From the NCBI GenBank assembly GCA_029465975.1, contig CM055737.1, forward strand, positions 12,159,959 to 12,223,958: a DNA stretch of 64,000 bases, given 5' to 3'. The position numbers and the translations under genes were made by a program. The notes below the pieces were generated by a model that saw only the letters and a program-made list of their open reading frames with translations, was not told the origin of the DNA and made no database searches. Of this stretch, positions 25,791 to 38,420 are shown one piece after another. The DNA is from Dallia pectoralis. Its lineage: Eukaryota; Chordata; Actinopteri; Esociformes; Umbridae. Position 1 is the stretch's first letter, and each line of letters begins with the position of its first letter.

Positions 25791-27874
25791 CCATAACCTT
25801 ACCCTAACAAATCAACCCTAACCTGACCCTAAGTCTGGCACAACCTTAACTCTAACTAACCTCTTGAAGGCTCTGGTCTTTAGATCTGAAGGAGCACCAG
25901 GACCCAATTTGTATGGATATGGATTGGACTACTGCCAATTAATATCTCTCTGTATTGCAAATAAATAGTCTTCAGGACGTGTCAAATATGAAAGCATCCA
26001 TTCAGGACTTGGAGATATTAAAACAGAAGTGATGGCCATTACTCAGGGTTACATCTGATATACAGCTGTACACTGTGCCTCCCACAATATCGTTCTGTTG
26101 AATGATTGATCGAGCGTTCACGGGCGAAGTCTGGTTCAGATATGTTGCAGTCTGAGTAGTGGCGTATCCAGCACAATGAGGTCCGTGTCATTTCGAGGAC
26201 AATTTAATGAGCGGTATGTAATTTAGATATGTTCTTAAATTGAATGCGTGTACCGTCCTGATGGATCACATTGTGAGCCATTTTTCATGAGAGCCGGAAT
26301 GAGAAGATCAATGGTTACTAAGGCTTTGTGTTTACAGTAAATGCATCGTATCGGGTGGTGAACGGAATAAGTTGGCTCACACGGTTTGCCCTTTCACCCC
26401 TGGCTCGGGTTGGTGACTTGTTCCTGGACCCTGTGCCTTTGGACGCTGAAGCAGAAAAGTCTGGACGCATTCGTTCTCGTTAAAAATGATTTAGCCGGGT
26501 GGGTAATGATTCTGCACCAAGACAGTGGTTTAAGCGGCGGGTTCGAGGGAGAGGAGGGTAAGTGATTAGCTTAAGTGTTCCAGGAAACAGACTGCTCTCA
26601 CTGACAGGAACAAGGGGTGTTGGAAGTTGGGGAGGGGGCGGGGAAGAATTGAGGGGAAAAAGTGAAATAGTGAATCAGTGAAAGAGTGATTATGTATCAC
26701 CTGTCAGAGGCATTCTCTGAGATCATTACTATTCATTAAAATAACCTTCAGTGGAAAGTGACGCCCGGGTTGTAAACAATCAGTGTACAGTGGCGTCAGC
26801 AGGCGGGAACGAGGGGGGCTCGCCCGGCCAAAAACAACCCCCCCGCAGCCTCACACACCCCACCCCGGCACCCCACCTTGTCTTTGCAAAGTAATTTGTA
26901 GAGGAGAAGATTATTGTTCTCCATCATGGTGACCCTGACTAGGCTGACGGGATGCATACACAGATGAAGATGAATGCAGTTATTCCTTGCCGGAGGTCTG
27001 CCTCTTTCAGGGCACATTGGCCCTAATGACATGATTGATAGGCTGTCCCAAATCCAGAGAGGGCCTCATTAATCACCCCGCTGACTGAATCCAATCATCT
27101 GCTTCACCTGCACAGTGATGGACAGGGAAGGATACAGCACAGGTGCTGACATGGATGCACAGACCCAGTACCGGGGCCTCGCCCGCCTCTCTCAATGTCA
27201 CCGCCGCCGCCGCCAGAGGCTGCCTGACAGGCGACACTGTTTCTGCCACCTTATAATTACAAAAGAAGAGCGGTGAGACGGAGGTGGCGAGAGTGAAAGA
27301 CGGGCCGGGCAAAACAATGACAGGAAGTCCACGCGGATGGAGGAGAGTTCGTTGATGGACGGCGAGCGTTGTGAAAGTGGCGAGGAACGGGAATGTCGTT
27401 GGATGTGACTCGAGGCCGTACCAGGGTTGGGACACAGTGTGTGCGTGTGTGTGTGTGTGTGTGTTTGGGCACCTTGACTTCACAATCATTCAGATTTGAC
27501 CAGCATGTATCACCCACACATTTATGCCTGCTTGCAAACACACACACACACACACACATACTGACAGTTAACTCATTTCTATTTTATCACTGCTTTAGCC
27601 ATGCGGGCCTTGAGCGTAGGATGGTTTGATCAACAAGATGACAGAAATAAATGCTCCCGGTTATCTTTTTGTGGCATTCTGTTTCAGTAGACACCTCAAT
27701 GTTACATGGAGAGATTCATTTAAATGCTCCTGCCTGCAGCTGCCTGCGACCTGCATCAAGGAAAGACATTAATTGTTTCCGGTCGCAAAAGGAAACTGTG
27801 TCTTTTTGTTTGGCTTCTCTTTTCTCTCTCTCTCTCTGTATCTCACCTCTCTCACTCCCCTCTGCCCTCCTCAG
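25791..27874. other. Intron sequence before exon H
   Basis: Unique sequence with short GT and CA runs at 27440-27462 and 27538-27558 and a CT stretch before the acceptor. No exon recognised. Confidence 0.55.
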
Positions 27875-28034
27875 TGCGTTCCAGCGGGGGGGGAGTGGCT
27901 CTGGACAGGAGGGGGGCAGTGCTGTGGCTGGGGCGACTGAGCAGAAAATGGCACTGATGCTCTTGGAGATTTGCCACAAACCAGGTGGCGCAGAGTACCT
28001 GAGGCAAATCCATCACATCATCCAAGTCAATGAG
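27875..28034 (+). CDS. kiaa0825: KIAA0825 orthologue, exon H
   Basis: The acceptor is TGCCCTCCTCAG and the donor GAG|GTAGGG (160 nt; completes a Ser codon, ends in phase 0). The opening SAFQRGGSGSGQEGG is Gly-rich and variable. It is followed by TEQKMALMLLEICHKPGG and EYLRQIHHIIQVNE, close to human TEQKINMMVLDLCHKPGG and EYLRQIYHIMRLNE. CHKPGG is the most conserved stretch of the gene in this window. The G-run at 27888-27895 makes the Gly-rich part prone to length error. Confidence 0.93.
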
Positions 28035-28880
28035 GTAGGGAAACACTCCCCTCTCCTCCATATTAGCTGTCCACTGGCCTGCGGCCGGGGTCTGTTCTGA
28101 GGGGAGGGGGGGGACTGAGAGCCGGGGACGCTGGGGCTGACTGCGGCAGGTTGGTCGGGACACGGGCAGCAATACTCCATTGTTCCTGATGTTGTGGTGT
28201 CCCAATGTCCCGAAATCCAGATGTCCTGATGTCCTGGGGCGATAGGGTGGAGGGTGGGAGCAGACACACATCCACAGTCCCATGTAGTCCTTTTCCCTAA
28301 AGAGATTACACATCACATTGGCAAGTGTAACGTAACTGACAGAAGCAATAGACACTCAAGACATGTCCTATGTCTACACACACATGTCATCAACTCCTCC
28401 TCCAATATTGGCCACCTCAGTGATGGGTGAAGGGAGGATTTTTGTAGCCATGTGATGTTGAGGCGCGAACTCTCTACTAACCAGACAAGGTCAAGGCAAG
28501 GACGGGCAGGTCCTGTTTTTTGGGCTGGGGTGGACTGGTTGTGACAGGCAGACTGATGGGTGGGCAGAGGATTCACACCAGGGCACCTCTGCCCCACGCC
28601 ACAATCCCCCCCGCGCACCCAAACACACACATTTCTCTAGTGCTTCTGCAGCCAGAGGTTACAGTGTGGAAATGAGGACAGCATGCCAGCTCACACTCTC
28701 TCACCACCTGCACATATATCTAAATCCCTGGCCTCTCCCATTGTCCTGTGTCTCTGTTTCTATTTCTGAACAGGGCTGATTCATTCCCACTTCTGTTTTG
28801 CCAATCGATTTGGGAATACAGAGAGAGAACGAGGCAGGGATAGAGAGCGAGAGAGGGAATGAATGTTCTCTAATGTTTAG
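28035..28880. other. Intron sequence after exon H
   Basis: Unique text, G-rich at 28098-28112. It could hide the small exon expected from the human protein, but none was recognised. Confidence 0.5.
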
Positions 28881-29096
28881 GGAACCATTTCCTCATCCAC
28901 ACTGGGATATCTGTTCCTGTATAGTTCTACATGTTTGGGAACCATTTGCTCATCCACACTTGGATATCTGTTCCTGTATAGTTCTACATGTTTGGGAACC
29001 ATTTGCTCATCCACACTGGGATATCTGTTCCTGTATAGTTCTACATGTTAGGGAACCATTTGCTCATCCACACTGGGATATCCTACAATATGGCAT
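28881..29096. repeat. 57-bp tandem repeat, about four copies
   Basis: Units start GGAACCATTT at 28881, 28938, 28995 and 29052 and contain CATCCACACTGGGATATC. Confidence 0.93.
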
Positions 29097-29154
29097 TTTG
29101 TTGGACCTGTCAAAACAAAAGTCTCAAACCTTTGACTTAATTCCATCTATCCTT

Positions 29155-30131
29155 CTGTCTTTATTCTATTTCCTTCTCTCTTTATTCTCCATCCATCTTC
29201 TCTCTTTATTCTCCATCCATCCTTCTCTCTTTATTCTCCATCCTTCTCTTTTTATTCTCCATCCATCTTCTCTCTTTATTCTCCATCCTTCTCTCTTTAT
29301 TCTCCATCCATCCTTCTCTCTTTATTCTCCATCCATCTTCTCTCTTTATTCTCCATCCATCTTCTCTCTTTATTCTCCATCCTTCTCTCTTTATTCTCCA
29401 TCCATCTTCTCTCTTTATTCTCCATCCATCTTCTCTCTTTATTCTCCATCCATCCTTCTCTCTTTATTCTCCATCCATCTTCTCTCTTTATTCTCCATCC
29501 ATCCTTCTCTCTTTATTCTCCATCCATCCTTCTCTCTTTATTCTCCATCCATCTTCTCTCTTTATTCTCCATCCATCTTCTCTCTTTATTCTCCATCCTT
29601 CTCTCTTTATTCTCCATCCATCCTTCTCTCTTTATTCTCCATCCATCTTCTCTCTTTATTCTCCATCCATCTTCTCTTTATTCTCCATCCTTCTCTCTTT
29701 ATTCTCCATCCATCTTCTCTCTTTATTCTCCATCCATCCTTCTCTCATTATTCTCCATCCATCCTTCTCTCTTTATTCTCCATCCATCCTTCTCTCTTTA
29801 TTCTCCATCCATCCTTCTCTCTTTATTCTCCATCCATCTTCTCTCTTTATTCTCCATCCATCCTTCTCTCTTTATTCTCCATCCATCCTTCTCTTTATTC
29901 TCCATCCATCTTCTCTCTTTATTCTCCATCCATCTTCTCTCTTTATTCTCCATCCTTCTCTCTTTATTCTCCATCCATCCTTCTCTCTTTATTCTCCATC
30001 CATCTTCTCTCTTTATTCTCCATCCATCTTCTCTCTTTATTCTCCATCCATCTTCTCTCTTTATTCTCCATCCTTCTCTCTTTTTCTCCCCATCCATCTT
30101 CTCTCTTTATTCTCCATCCATCCTTCTCCTC
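29155..30131. repeat. 21-25-bp minisatellite (ATTCTCCATCCATCCTTCTC)
   Basis: About 40 copies alternate 25-, 24- and 21-bp forms. Pyrimidine-rich, ending at the exon I acceptor. Long open frames on both strands are artefacts. Confidence 0.95.
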
Positions 30132-30133
30132 AG

Positions 30134-30289
30134 CCGCTGTTGAGATCCAGGCTGTGTGTCTCCAGTGAGCCCACAGATGTCTCTCCTATGGTGACCTTTA
30201 ACCTGGAAGCAGACACTCCTGATCATACCTCACCCGGGTTCAACCCCCTCCACGTGTTTAATCACATCGGTAGCACTGAATTTGACCAG
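30134..30289 (+). CDS. kiaa0825: KIAA0825 orthologue, exon I
   Basis: The acceptor is TTCTCCTCAG and the donor GACCAG|GTGGGT (156 nt, phase 0 at both ends, 52 codons). It begins PLLRSRL and ends FNPLHVFNHIGSTEFDQ; human has PLPIRPLK and FNPFHVYKAFSENMLDQ. About 15 human residues between exons H and I (starting EYLKEQ) have no counterpart here. Either the fish gene lacks them or a small phase-0 exon in 28035-30133 was missed. The acceptor lies at the end of a pyrimidine-rich tandem array. Confidence 0.88.
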
Positions 30290-30365
30290 GTGGGTTTGAT
30301 CCATTCTTCTACTGTTTCATTCACATAAAAGATTTGGATGGGTCAAAATGTTGTCTGCCTGTATG

Positions 30366-30535
<170 letters not shown>

Positions 30536-31938
30536 GTCTGCCTGTGTCTGCCTGTGTGTGTGTGTGCTTGTGAAGCGATGTGTGTGTGTGCTAGGAGCCC
30601 TACATTTAGTAGACACTTGTGTGAACACCACTAATAATGCCATAAGGACGATCCACCATAAGTTACACTGAAGCTTCATCGTTCTCCATGTAGGTCACAT
30701 GGTTTCTATCACTCTTTCAATCTCCCTCTCACCTTCCCTCTATCCCCCCTATTTTCCTCTCGCCCTCTCCCTCTGCGAGGGAGACCAAAGACACTATAAA
30801 AGGTGAAAGAAAATAGAAAGTTTTAACATTTGCAATAGGATGACTTTCAAAGCAGAGCTCTTCAAGCCTTTGAGCTTAGGCCCCTTTACCCAGAAACGTT
30901 CTCCCCTGCGTTTTACGCAAATGTCAAGTTCATTGTCAGATATTTCCGGAGCCACAGGTATTTTCTCTCACCGTTCGACAACTTCTCTGTCGTGAGAGAA
31001 CATTGGTTATAGGAACCAATCAGCGATGTCCCATTTTATTAGCCATTGTCTCCCTCACACCCTCGCTGCCTCTTTGGGATGCATTGGTGCCGTTATGAGT
31101 CCTTGTTAATAACCTGTGTTTCTTCTATTGTTATTTCCAACAGACGCACTGTAATCCTCTGGCACACTGTTATCGGAGGAGGCTGCATAGCTTTGCATAA
31201 AAACACCCTATTAGGAGAATGATTAAAATGCCTTCTCTGCTTTTGGTGCCTGTGTTGTTTGTCAAATCAAATGGAGGGAGGAGAGAAAAAAGCTAGATCC
31301 ATCAATCACGTCTGAGTGAGAAGGGGTGTGTGCGTGTGCGTGTGTGTGTGCGTGTGTGTGCGTGTGTGTGTGTGCGTGCGTGTGTGTGTGTGGGGGGGGC
31401 GTAGTCGCCTTCCCTTCCTTTTGTCAATAACATTCAGCCTGGAGTTAAGAGTGACATTTTGGCAATCAAACCAATCAGATTTGTGTTTCCAACACAGCAC
31501 TGTTCTTCCTCGAACATGAAGGAGGGGGAGAGGAGAGAAATGAAGGAGAGGAGTGAGAGAGAGAGAGAACGCGAGAGAGAGAAAGCGCGAGAGAGAGAGA
31601 ACGCGAGAGAGAGAGAACGCGAGAGAGAGAGAACGCGAGAGGGATAGAGTCTGGGCGGTATGCCACTGCAAAACAGTCAGAAGAGTAACGACTCCCCTCC
31701 CAAAATTGATTTATCTTTTTATAAATGATGGCTACATCCCACCAAATGGATTTATAAATTAATTGCTGTCTTATTGGAATAAAAACCTTCTTGTGCGGAC
31801 ATGATTGATATGGCCTGTCTGCGTCCTCGTTCGGGACCCCCACCTCCTTAGTTAGTCCACCACAGCTGGAGCCGTAATTTACTGATCATATTAACTGTGA
31901 TTAATAACTAACAATAGCATTGCCTCATACATCAACAG
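30536..31938. other. Intron sequence with two small simple repeats
   Basis: A GT/GC run is at 31324-31395 ending in a G-run, and a GAGAGAGAACGC repeat is at 31548-31642. Otherwise unique; no other exon before exon J. Confidence 0.6.
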
Positions 31939-32033
31939 GCAGCAGTTGGAGGCGGAGCTTGGGACTGGACCACTCTGCTGCCCGCTTACCAGGGGATGAG
32001 TCAGATGACCTTCACCACGCTCCTGGCCAACAG
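31939..32033 (+). CDS. kiaa0825: KIAA0825 orthologue, exon J
   Basis: The acceptor is CATCAACAG and the donor AACAG|GTACTG (95 nt, phase 0 in, phase 2 out). It encodes AAVGGGAWDWTTLLPAYQG then MSQMTFTTLLANR. Human has WNWNWAKLLPNYLG then DKMTFKVLLKNR. The final human exon (beginning with the W of RWEMKK, acidic, about 40 residues) was not recognised downstream. The pyrimidine tract is poor, but the match and phase are decisive. Confidence 0.87.
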
Positions 32034-33160
32034 GTACTGTGCGAGCTCTCTGCCACGCCTACATTCCGCCGCCTGCCACATGACATGGCTTGTCTCGTGA
32101 CGTGACTGAAAGTCTGGATAGTGTGCTCTAGGGGGAGGGACCTTACGGGCCAGAGGGGAAACTAAAGGCTGATGGGGGGAAATGTAGGGTAAAATAGATG
32201 TATGCTATAGTTAACTGTACTAGAGTGAAATAGGATGTGTGTGTGTGTGTGTGGGGGGGGATAAAGAAATACTCAGCGGTACGTAAATGTGGAATACAGA
32301 GGCAGCAGAAAAGCAGACTTCAGAATAGAGTATCATTGGGGAACACTTTTTTGCACTGTGACTTTCAGTTCTACTTTTCAAAAGACTGAGGCTCTTGTGA
32401 ATTTCCTTAAAGAAAAGAGAAACAGCGACGAGTGAAAAAGTGGGCTTTTCCAAGAAATGAACTCGACAAAAGTCTTCACTTAACAATGTGTGTGTGTATG
32501 TGTGTGTGCGTGTGTTATAAAAGGTGATAAAGGTGTATCCCGGCAGTACAGAAGCCCTTGGCCTTGAAAGGGTTATTATAATCTGGGGAAACATGGGGAG
32601 TTTAGATCCTCTCGTCACCTGATTGAAGCGGTGCTCAACTTCTCCCTCCTCGCCCTCCCTCCTCTTCCTCTCTCCTTCCCTGCTACGTACTGGGGCATAA
32701 ATATTTATGCAGGCAGGTGACACATATTAGGTGGCAATACTTCAGCCTGCACTCAGCCCTCAATTCACAGCTAGCTGTCACCCTGAGAGCTATCAGGCAG
32801 CTGAAAGGCTAGTGCACCTTGTCTCACAGGTTACATGAAATACATTTTAAATCACCCTCATTGTTGCGTTCACCTTGGTACAAAGGGAGAGCGCTGCATT
32901 TCTGCCACCTCACCTCAACTCTTCCCCCCTGATACTTTTGTTGCACGCGTGTTAAAAAGCGATACTGTCAGGGCCCGTCTGAGCCAAATTACTACGAGGA
33001 TTATTCATTCATGGAAAAGACTGAACTGTGTGAGAGACAGGAGAGAGGAGAAGTGGGGGAGGTAGATGGATTGGTTCACTGAGACACACACAAAAGAAGT
33101 TTGCTGCATTGTTCTAAGCTGTCTCAGTTGGTAACCATGGACGACCCATTAACCCTCGAA
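32034..33160. other. Intron sequence after exon J
   Basis: Unique text with short GT runs at 32238 and 32487. The expected terminal exon was not seen. Confidence 0.5.
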
Positions 33161-33885
33161 GAACCCCTCACAGAATGGAAGACTGGCATGAAGAACCCCT
33201 CACAGGATGGAAGACTGGCATGAAGAACCCCTCACAGGATGGAAGACTGGCATGAAGAACCCCTGACAGGATGATGGAAGACTGGCATGAAGAACCCCTG
33301 ACAGGATGATGGAAGACTGGCATGAAGAACCCCTCACAGGATGATGGAAGACTGGCATGAAGAACCCCGCACGGGATGGAAGACTGGCATGAATAACCCC
33401 TCACAGGATGGAAGACTGGCATGAAGAACCTCTCACAGGATGGAAGACTGGCATGAAGAACCCCTCACAGGATGGAAGACTGGCATGAAGAACCTCTCAC
33501 AGGATGGAAGACTGGCATGAAGAACCTCTCACAGGATGGAAGACTGGCATGAAGAACCCCTCACAGGATGGAAGACTGGCATGAAGAACCTCTCACAGGA
33601 TGGAAGACTGGCATGAAGAACCCCTCACAGGATGGAAGACTGGCATGAAGAACCCCTCACAGGATGGAAGACTGGCATGAAGAACCCCTGACAGGATGAT
33701 GGAAGACTGGCATGAAGAACCCCTGACAGGATGATGGAAGACTGGCATGAAGAACCCCTCACAGGATGATGGAAGACTGGCATGAAGAACCCCTCACAGG
33801 ATGGAAGACTGGCATGAAGAACCCCTCACAGGATGGAAGACTGGCATGAAGAACCCCTCATGGGATGGGATACTGGCATGAAAAA
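33161..33885. repeat. 32/35-bp minisatellite (core GACTGGCATGAAGAACCCCT)
   Basis: About 22 copies. The longer form has an extra ATG (GGATGATGGAAG), and these copies occur in two clusters (33270-33350 and 33695-33775), suggesting block duplication. Confidence 0.95.
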
Positions 33886-33964
33886 ACATTCAGAACATCT
33901 CACATGATAGGACAGCCTTGATGTAAACACACTTGGTCAACCCTCTCCTCAAGCCTCCTTCCTT

Positions 33965-34455
33965 TTGTTAATCTGGAGTACAGGTGGGGACTATGTCCTA
34001 ATCCTACTCCCTTTTGTTAATCTGGAGTACAGGTGGGGACTATGTCCTAATCCTCATCCCTTTTGTTAATCTGGAGTACAGGTGGGGACTATGTCCTAAT
34101 CCTCATCCCTTTTGTTAATCTGGAGTACAGGTGGGGACTATGTCCTAATCCTCATCCCTTTTGTTAATCTGGAGTACAGGTGGGGACTATGTCCTACTCC
34201 TCATCCCTTTTGTTAATCTGGAGTACAGGTGGGGACTATGTCCTACTCCTCATCCCTTTTGTTAATCTGGAGTACAGGTGGGGACTATGTCCTAATCCTC
34301 ATCCCTTTTGTTAATCTGGAGTACAGGTGGGGACTTTGTCCTAATCCTCATCCCTTTTGTTAATCTGGAGTACAGGTGGGGACTATGTCCTAATCCTCAT
34401 CCCTTTTGTTAATCTGGAGTACAAGTGGGGACTATGTCCTAATCCTCATCCCTGT
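33965..34455. repeat. 49-bp minisatellite (core TTGTTAATCTGGAGTACAGG)
   Basis: About ten very similar copies with TGGGGACTATGTCCTA. Single-base differences only, so the array is young. Confidence 0.95.
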
Positions 34456-34564
34456 CATGATACCATACGAGTCAGAGGGGATACGAGTTAAGCAGCCAGT
34501 CTGATACAGGACGCCTGTTAAATCACCAGTGGGATGGCTTCATTACACAACTAGAACTACGCAT

Positions 34565-34565
<1 letters not shown>

Positions 34566-34607
<42 letters not shown>

Positions 34608-34657
34608 GCTACCTCGATACTGCTGTTAAAGCCATCAGGAGCAGAGTGGATTAACAC

Positions 34658-34714
<57 letters not shown>
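34566..34714. repeat. CA and GT microsatellites, inverted to each other
   Basis: (CA)n at 34566-34606 and (GT)n at 34660-34714, separated by about 53 bp of unique sequence, so a hairpin is possible. Confidence 0.93.
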
Positions 34715-34716
<2 letters not shown>

Positions 34717-35040
34717 AGCTGTCACACCGGTGCTCTGTGGTCCATCCGTCATGCCATCCATCATGTCATCTATCAGGTCCAGATTGAGCCTTTGAACAGA
34801 ACCAGCCTGAGTGATTCTCCGCTACGGTACGGGGCCGCTACGGTACGGGGCCGCTACATAACAACTATGACACACCCTTCTCACTCTCAAAAATGTTACT
34901 TTGCATTTTTCACGGGTCATTTTTTGAGTTTCTCACATTTTTTATTTTGTCACATTATAATTATAAAACTATAACACCCTACTGGGAAGTAATTCCAAAT
35001 TATTTTGAAATATATCTGACGTAATGCTCTGCATATTTGT

Positions 35041-35558
35041 CCACAGTAAAGTGTAAAGTAATAGTAAAGTGTAAAGTGATAGTAATAGTAAAGTGTAAAT
35101 GGAGAGTAAAGTGTAAGGTAATAGTAAAGTGTAAAGTGATAGTAATAGTAAAGTGTTATAGTAATAGTAAAGTTATAGTAATAGTAACGTGTGAAGTTAT
35201 AGTAAAGTGTAAAGTGATAGTAAAGCAATAGTAAAGTGTAAAGTAATAGTAAAGTGAAAAGTAATAATAAAGTGTCAAGTGATAGTAAAGTAATAGTAAA
35301 GTGTAACGTATTAGTAAAGTGTAAAGTAATAGTAAAGTGTAAAGTAATAGTAAAGTGTAAAGTAATAGTAAAGTGTAAAGTAATAGTAAAGTGTAAAGTA
35401 ATAGTAAAGTGTAAAGTAATAGTAAAGTGTAAAGTAATAGTAAGAGTGTAAAGTAATAGTAAGGTGTAAAGTAATAGTAAAGTGTAAAGTAATAGTAAGG
35501 TGTGAAGTAATAGTAAGGTGTAAAGTAATAGTTAAGTGTAAAGTAATAGTAAGGTGTG
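35041..35558. repeat. 18-bp minisatellite (AGTAAAGTGTAAAGTAAT)
   Basis: About 28 copies. The left half is irregular (GATAGTAATAGTA variants), the centre (35310-35440) nearly perfect. Confidence 0.94.
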
Positions 35559-35904
35559 TTTCCGCTGCTTCAAAATCCGACACACATTTCATTTACTGAA
35601 GCTCACATGTTGATTCCAGAAGCAGTTTGGAACTCTATATTCATGCTCTGTGAGATTACATGGTATACCACGTTGTGTCTGAGCTGTTAGACATTTCTAC
35701 TTTTCCACTTCTAACTGTTGCACTTCCAGTTCACCAGGGCAGAACATTCACAAACTGACTAGTGGTCTCAGACAGTGCCACGTCAAAAAGTCACTTCCCA
35801 TTGTACAGCAAATGTTTGTCTATGGAGATGTTCTATCTACCTGCTGACATGTTGGCTTTTATTCACTTGTGTCCAATGGGTGGTGGGTCATATATTGTAT
35901 GTAC

Positions 35905-36075
35905 AGTAGATATAAAAAGTCTACACATCCCTGTTATAATGGCAGGTTTTTAATGTAAAAAAACGAGACAAAGATAAATCATGGCAGTACTTTTTCCAAA
36001 TTCAATGTTGCTTTTATCAAGAACAATTCAATTGAAAAGCAAACTGAAATCTTTGAGGGGGGAAAATACGAACGC
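35905..36075 (+). mobile_element. Tc1/mariner-type MITE fragment
   Basis: ATAAAAAGTCTACACATCCC, then GGCAGGTTTTTAATG, GAGACAAAGATAAATCATGG and AATTGAAAAGCAAACTGAAA match in order a common fish non-autonomous DNA transposon family that I know. It is truncated on the right and non-coding. Confidence 0.55.
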
Positions 36076-38270
36076 TGTATATGTACGTATATATATCCTG
36101 TGATTAAAATGGTTTCAATGGGACATTGTTCACGTAGTGATGGCAACACATTTAGACCTCACTCTCTAGGAGGTACAAGGAGGTGCTGATGGAGGTGCTA
36201 CGTAAATACTACTCTTCACTATATCCTGTACATTGGGTTTGTTTAAAAATAGCACGGATGAATAAATCAATGGGCCATATTTATTCTGAGGTATATATTA
36301 TTATTTACTCAAATAGGTAATCAGCGACTTTATAAGGAAATGAGCCAGGTGCTTGCTAGCAGAATGGTTTCCATTTGATACCTGGTTTGGTCGTCACCAT
36401 CAAGGTTAGGGGCTTACGTTTGCGACACTCAGTGGAACCAATGGACTGACTGATGGAGCGGCTATCTGATACCACCTCCTGAGTTGGTCGGTTTGTGTCT
36501 GCGTCTATCTCTCCATTCATGTTAGGGCCTATGCGGTGGTACGCCTCGTCCCGGTTCTTGTGTGCGCGTACATGGCTAGCCGTGTGTTTGTGCGTCTCTA
36601 CACGCACATGTGTGTGTGTGTCTAGGTGTGTGTGTGTGTGTGCGCCACAGTGAACTGTTAGTGTGCTGCCGATGACCTGTGACCTCCCCATACCTTCCCA
36701 CCCTGCTGGGTCAGCTTGCTCTTCATTGGGACAACAGTGTGGTATTGTGTCCTGGGTGGATGATGGATGATGCCCCATGTGGCCCAGGGCTGGCCTGCCG
36801 GTTCATCATGGCCTGGATGACGTCCTCACAACACAAGGACATTTGGTCTCCGTTTTGTCTCTATATTGACTCGTTATGTATGTTCACAATTCCCTTTATT
36901 GTGAAGGCTTTCTGTTTGAGCCGTGCATTTTGCTAAAGAATAACAGAGGAACGTACTAGTGTATTTGGTGACCTGAGTTTAAATGTTCTGATGACTTTAT
37001 TCAACATGGTCATCTTTATTATTGCCTCTGCTTCCGGGACATTGGTACTGCAATGCTTTATGGGAAATGTCAGTCCATGCCAAGCGCATGAGCTGCTATG
37101 TAAATGGTTGCAATTGACACTGTGATTTCAGGAAGTAGGTAAATACCATCTGTTCCAGAACAGCATATGGTGGGCTTTCTTTCCAGCGGGAATAAAATAA
37201 AAAGAAATATGTCAGAATGTTCCCCTTTCTTTTCCCACAGAGGCTGATCAGCCACAGGAAATGCTACCACTGTCCCTGTCATTTACTCGCCCGGACGGCC
37301 GTGTTAGTTTGTCTCTTAAGAGGTTTTGCATTTCTCAGCTCCATGTGACTCGACGTACTCCGGCATCACAGACGAACAGAGCTGTCAAGGTCAGGGAGAC
37401 GGACGTTTCTGCAGCGCGAAAGAAACAGCCACGTTTCTCAAACAGCCGGCTGGCCTCCATCTTGTGAGCGAGGAATTTCAAAAGACTGTCACTTTTGAAA
37501 GTGGTGAGTGTGTGATGTGTCATTGAGGAAGGACTCCTTTTTTCTCCAGTGATCCCCATAGTGTTGTCCCCGTAAATGACTGACAGGTTGGGACAGAACG
37601 CCATTCTTGTTTCTGCAACACATCTTTTGTCTGGTTGGTTCTCGGTTCTACACTGTTTTTTGAATGGGGTGGGGGTTGGTGGGGGGGTTCTCCGGTCGGA
37701 CAGCGTCGACGCACTGAGATTCTCATTAGCTGCATGCAGGTGTGGTCCGGCGCGTGGGAGTGTTGTGTGGGGGCGTGTGCATGCACGTGAAGGTGGTAGT
37801 CCGCGTGTGTGCGCGTGTGTACGCGCGCATGTGTGTGTGATATCTGGTGGTTTGCTCCGAAGGCGAATAAATCAGCGATGCCTGGGATAAGGCCATGGCC
37901 CCTTCTCACACAGCAGAGACAGCCTGAGAGGCTCATTAATCAAGCGCAGAGTCACAGATGTGATGGCTTCCACACAAACCGGCAGCAGACTGTGAAAGTC
38001 ACATCCAACAGTGTCAACTGTCAGGCAGGCCCAGGCACAGTTCCCCCTCCTCGGGTCTCTCGCATTCTCTCTCTTCTCAAATGTTTCCTCTTTCACTCCC
38101 CCTGCTCTCCACTCCTGTCGGGACGGCCCCGTGAAGTCCAATTGAAATATTTGTCTTGTTTCTATTTTTCTGTTTTTTTAGGCGTCGACTTAAACGTATT
38201 GGTTTTTGAAAATGAATATGGATGCTGTTGTGTGGAAGTGGTTACTAGGTGGTGACGGTGGCCAATGTGC
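36076..38270. other. Unique sequence, no gene recognised
   Basis: No exon with recognisable homology. Short GT runs at 36609-36642 and G-rich text at 37668-37688. Several open frames of 65-140 codons lack family resemblance. Confidence 0.5.
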
Positions 38271-38420
38271 TGTACTAATGAACTAATCAGGTTGGCCGGT
38301 TGAGAACAAATTCTCTTTCTCGACCTGACCAAGAACAGGTGAAAAAATGTCCAGGACAACATACAGTTTCACAATAAATACACAGAACACAAGAGTGCAA
38401 ATAGCAGTGGACATAACATA

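Noticed and set aside
28798..30168. 456-codon plus-strand frame running into exon I
   Set aside because: Mostly the TTCTCCATCC array in a different frame from exon I; the supported exon is in the KIAA0825 frame only.
33965..34455. ACAG|GTGGGG acceptors as the terminal KIAA0825 exon (Arg-Trp junction)
   Set aside because: The phase would fit, but the sequence is a 49-bp array and the peptide (WGLCPNP) does not resemble the acidic C terminus.
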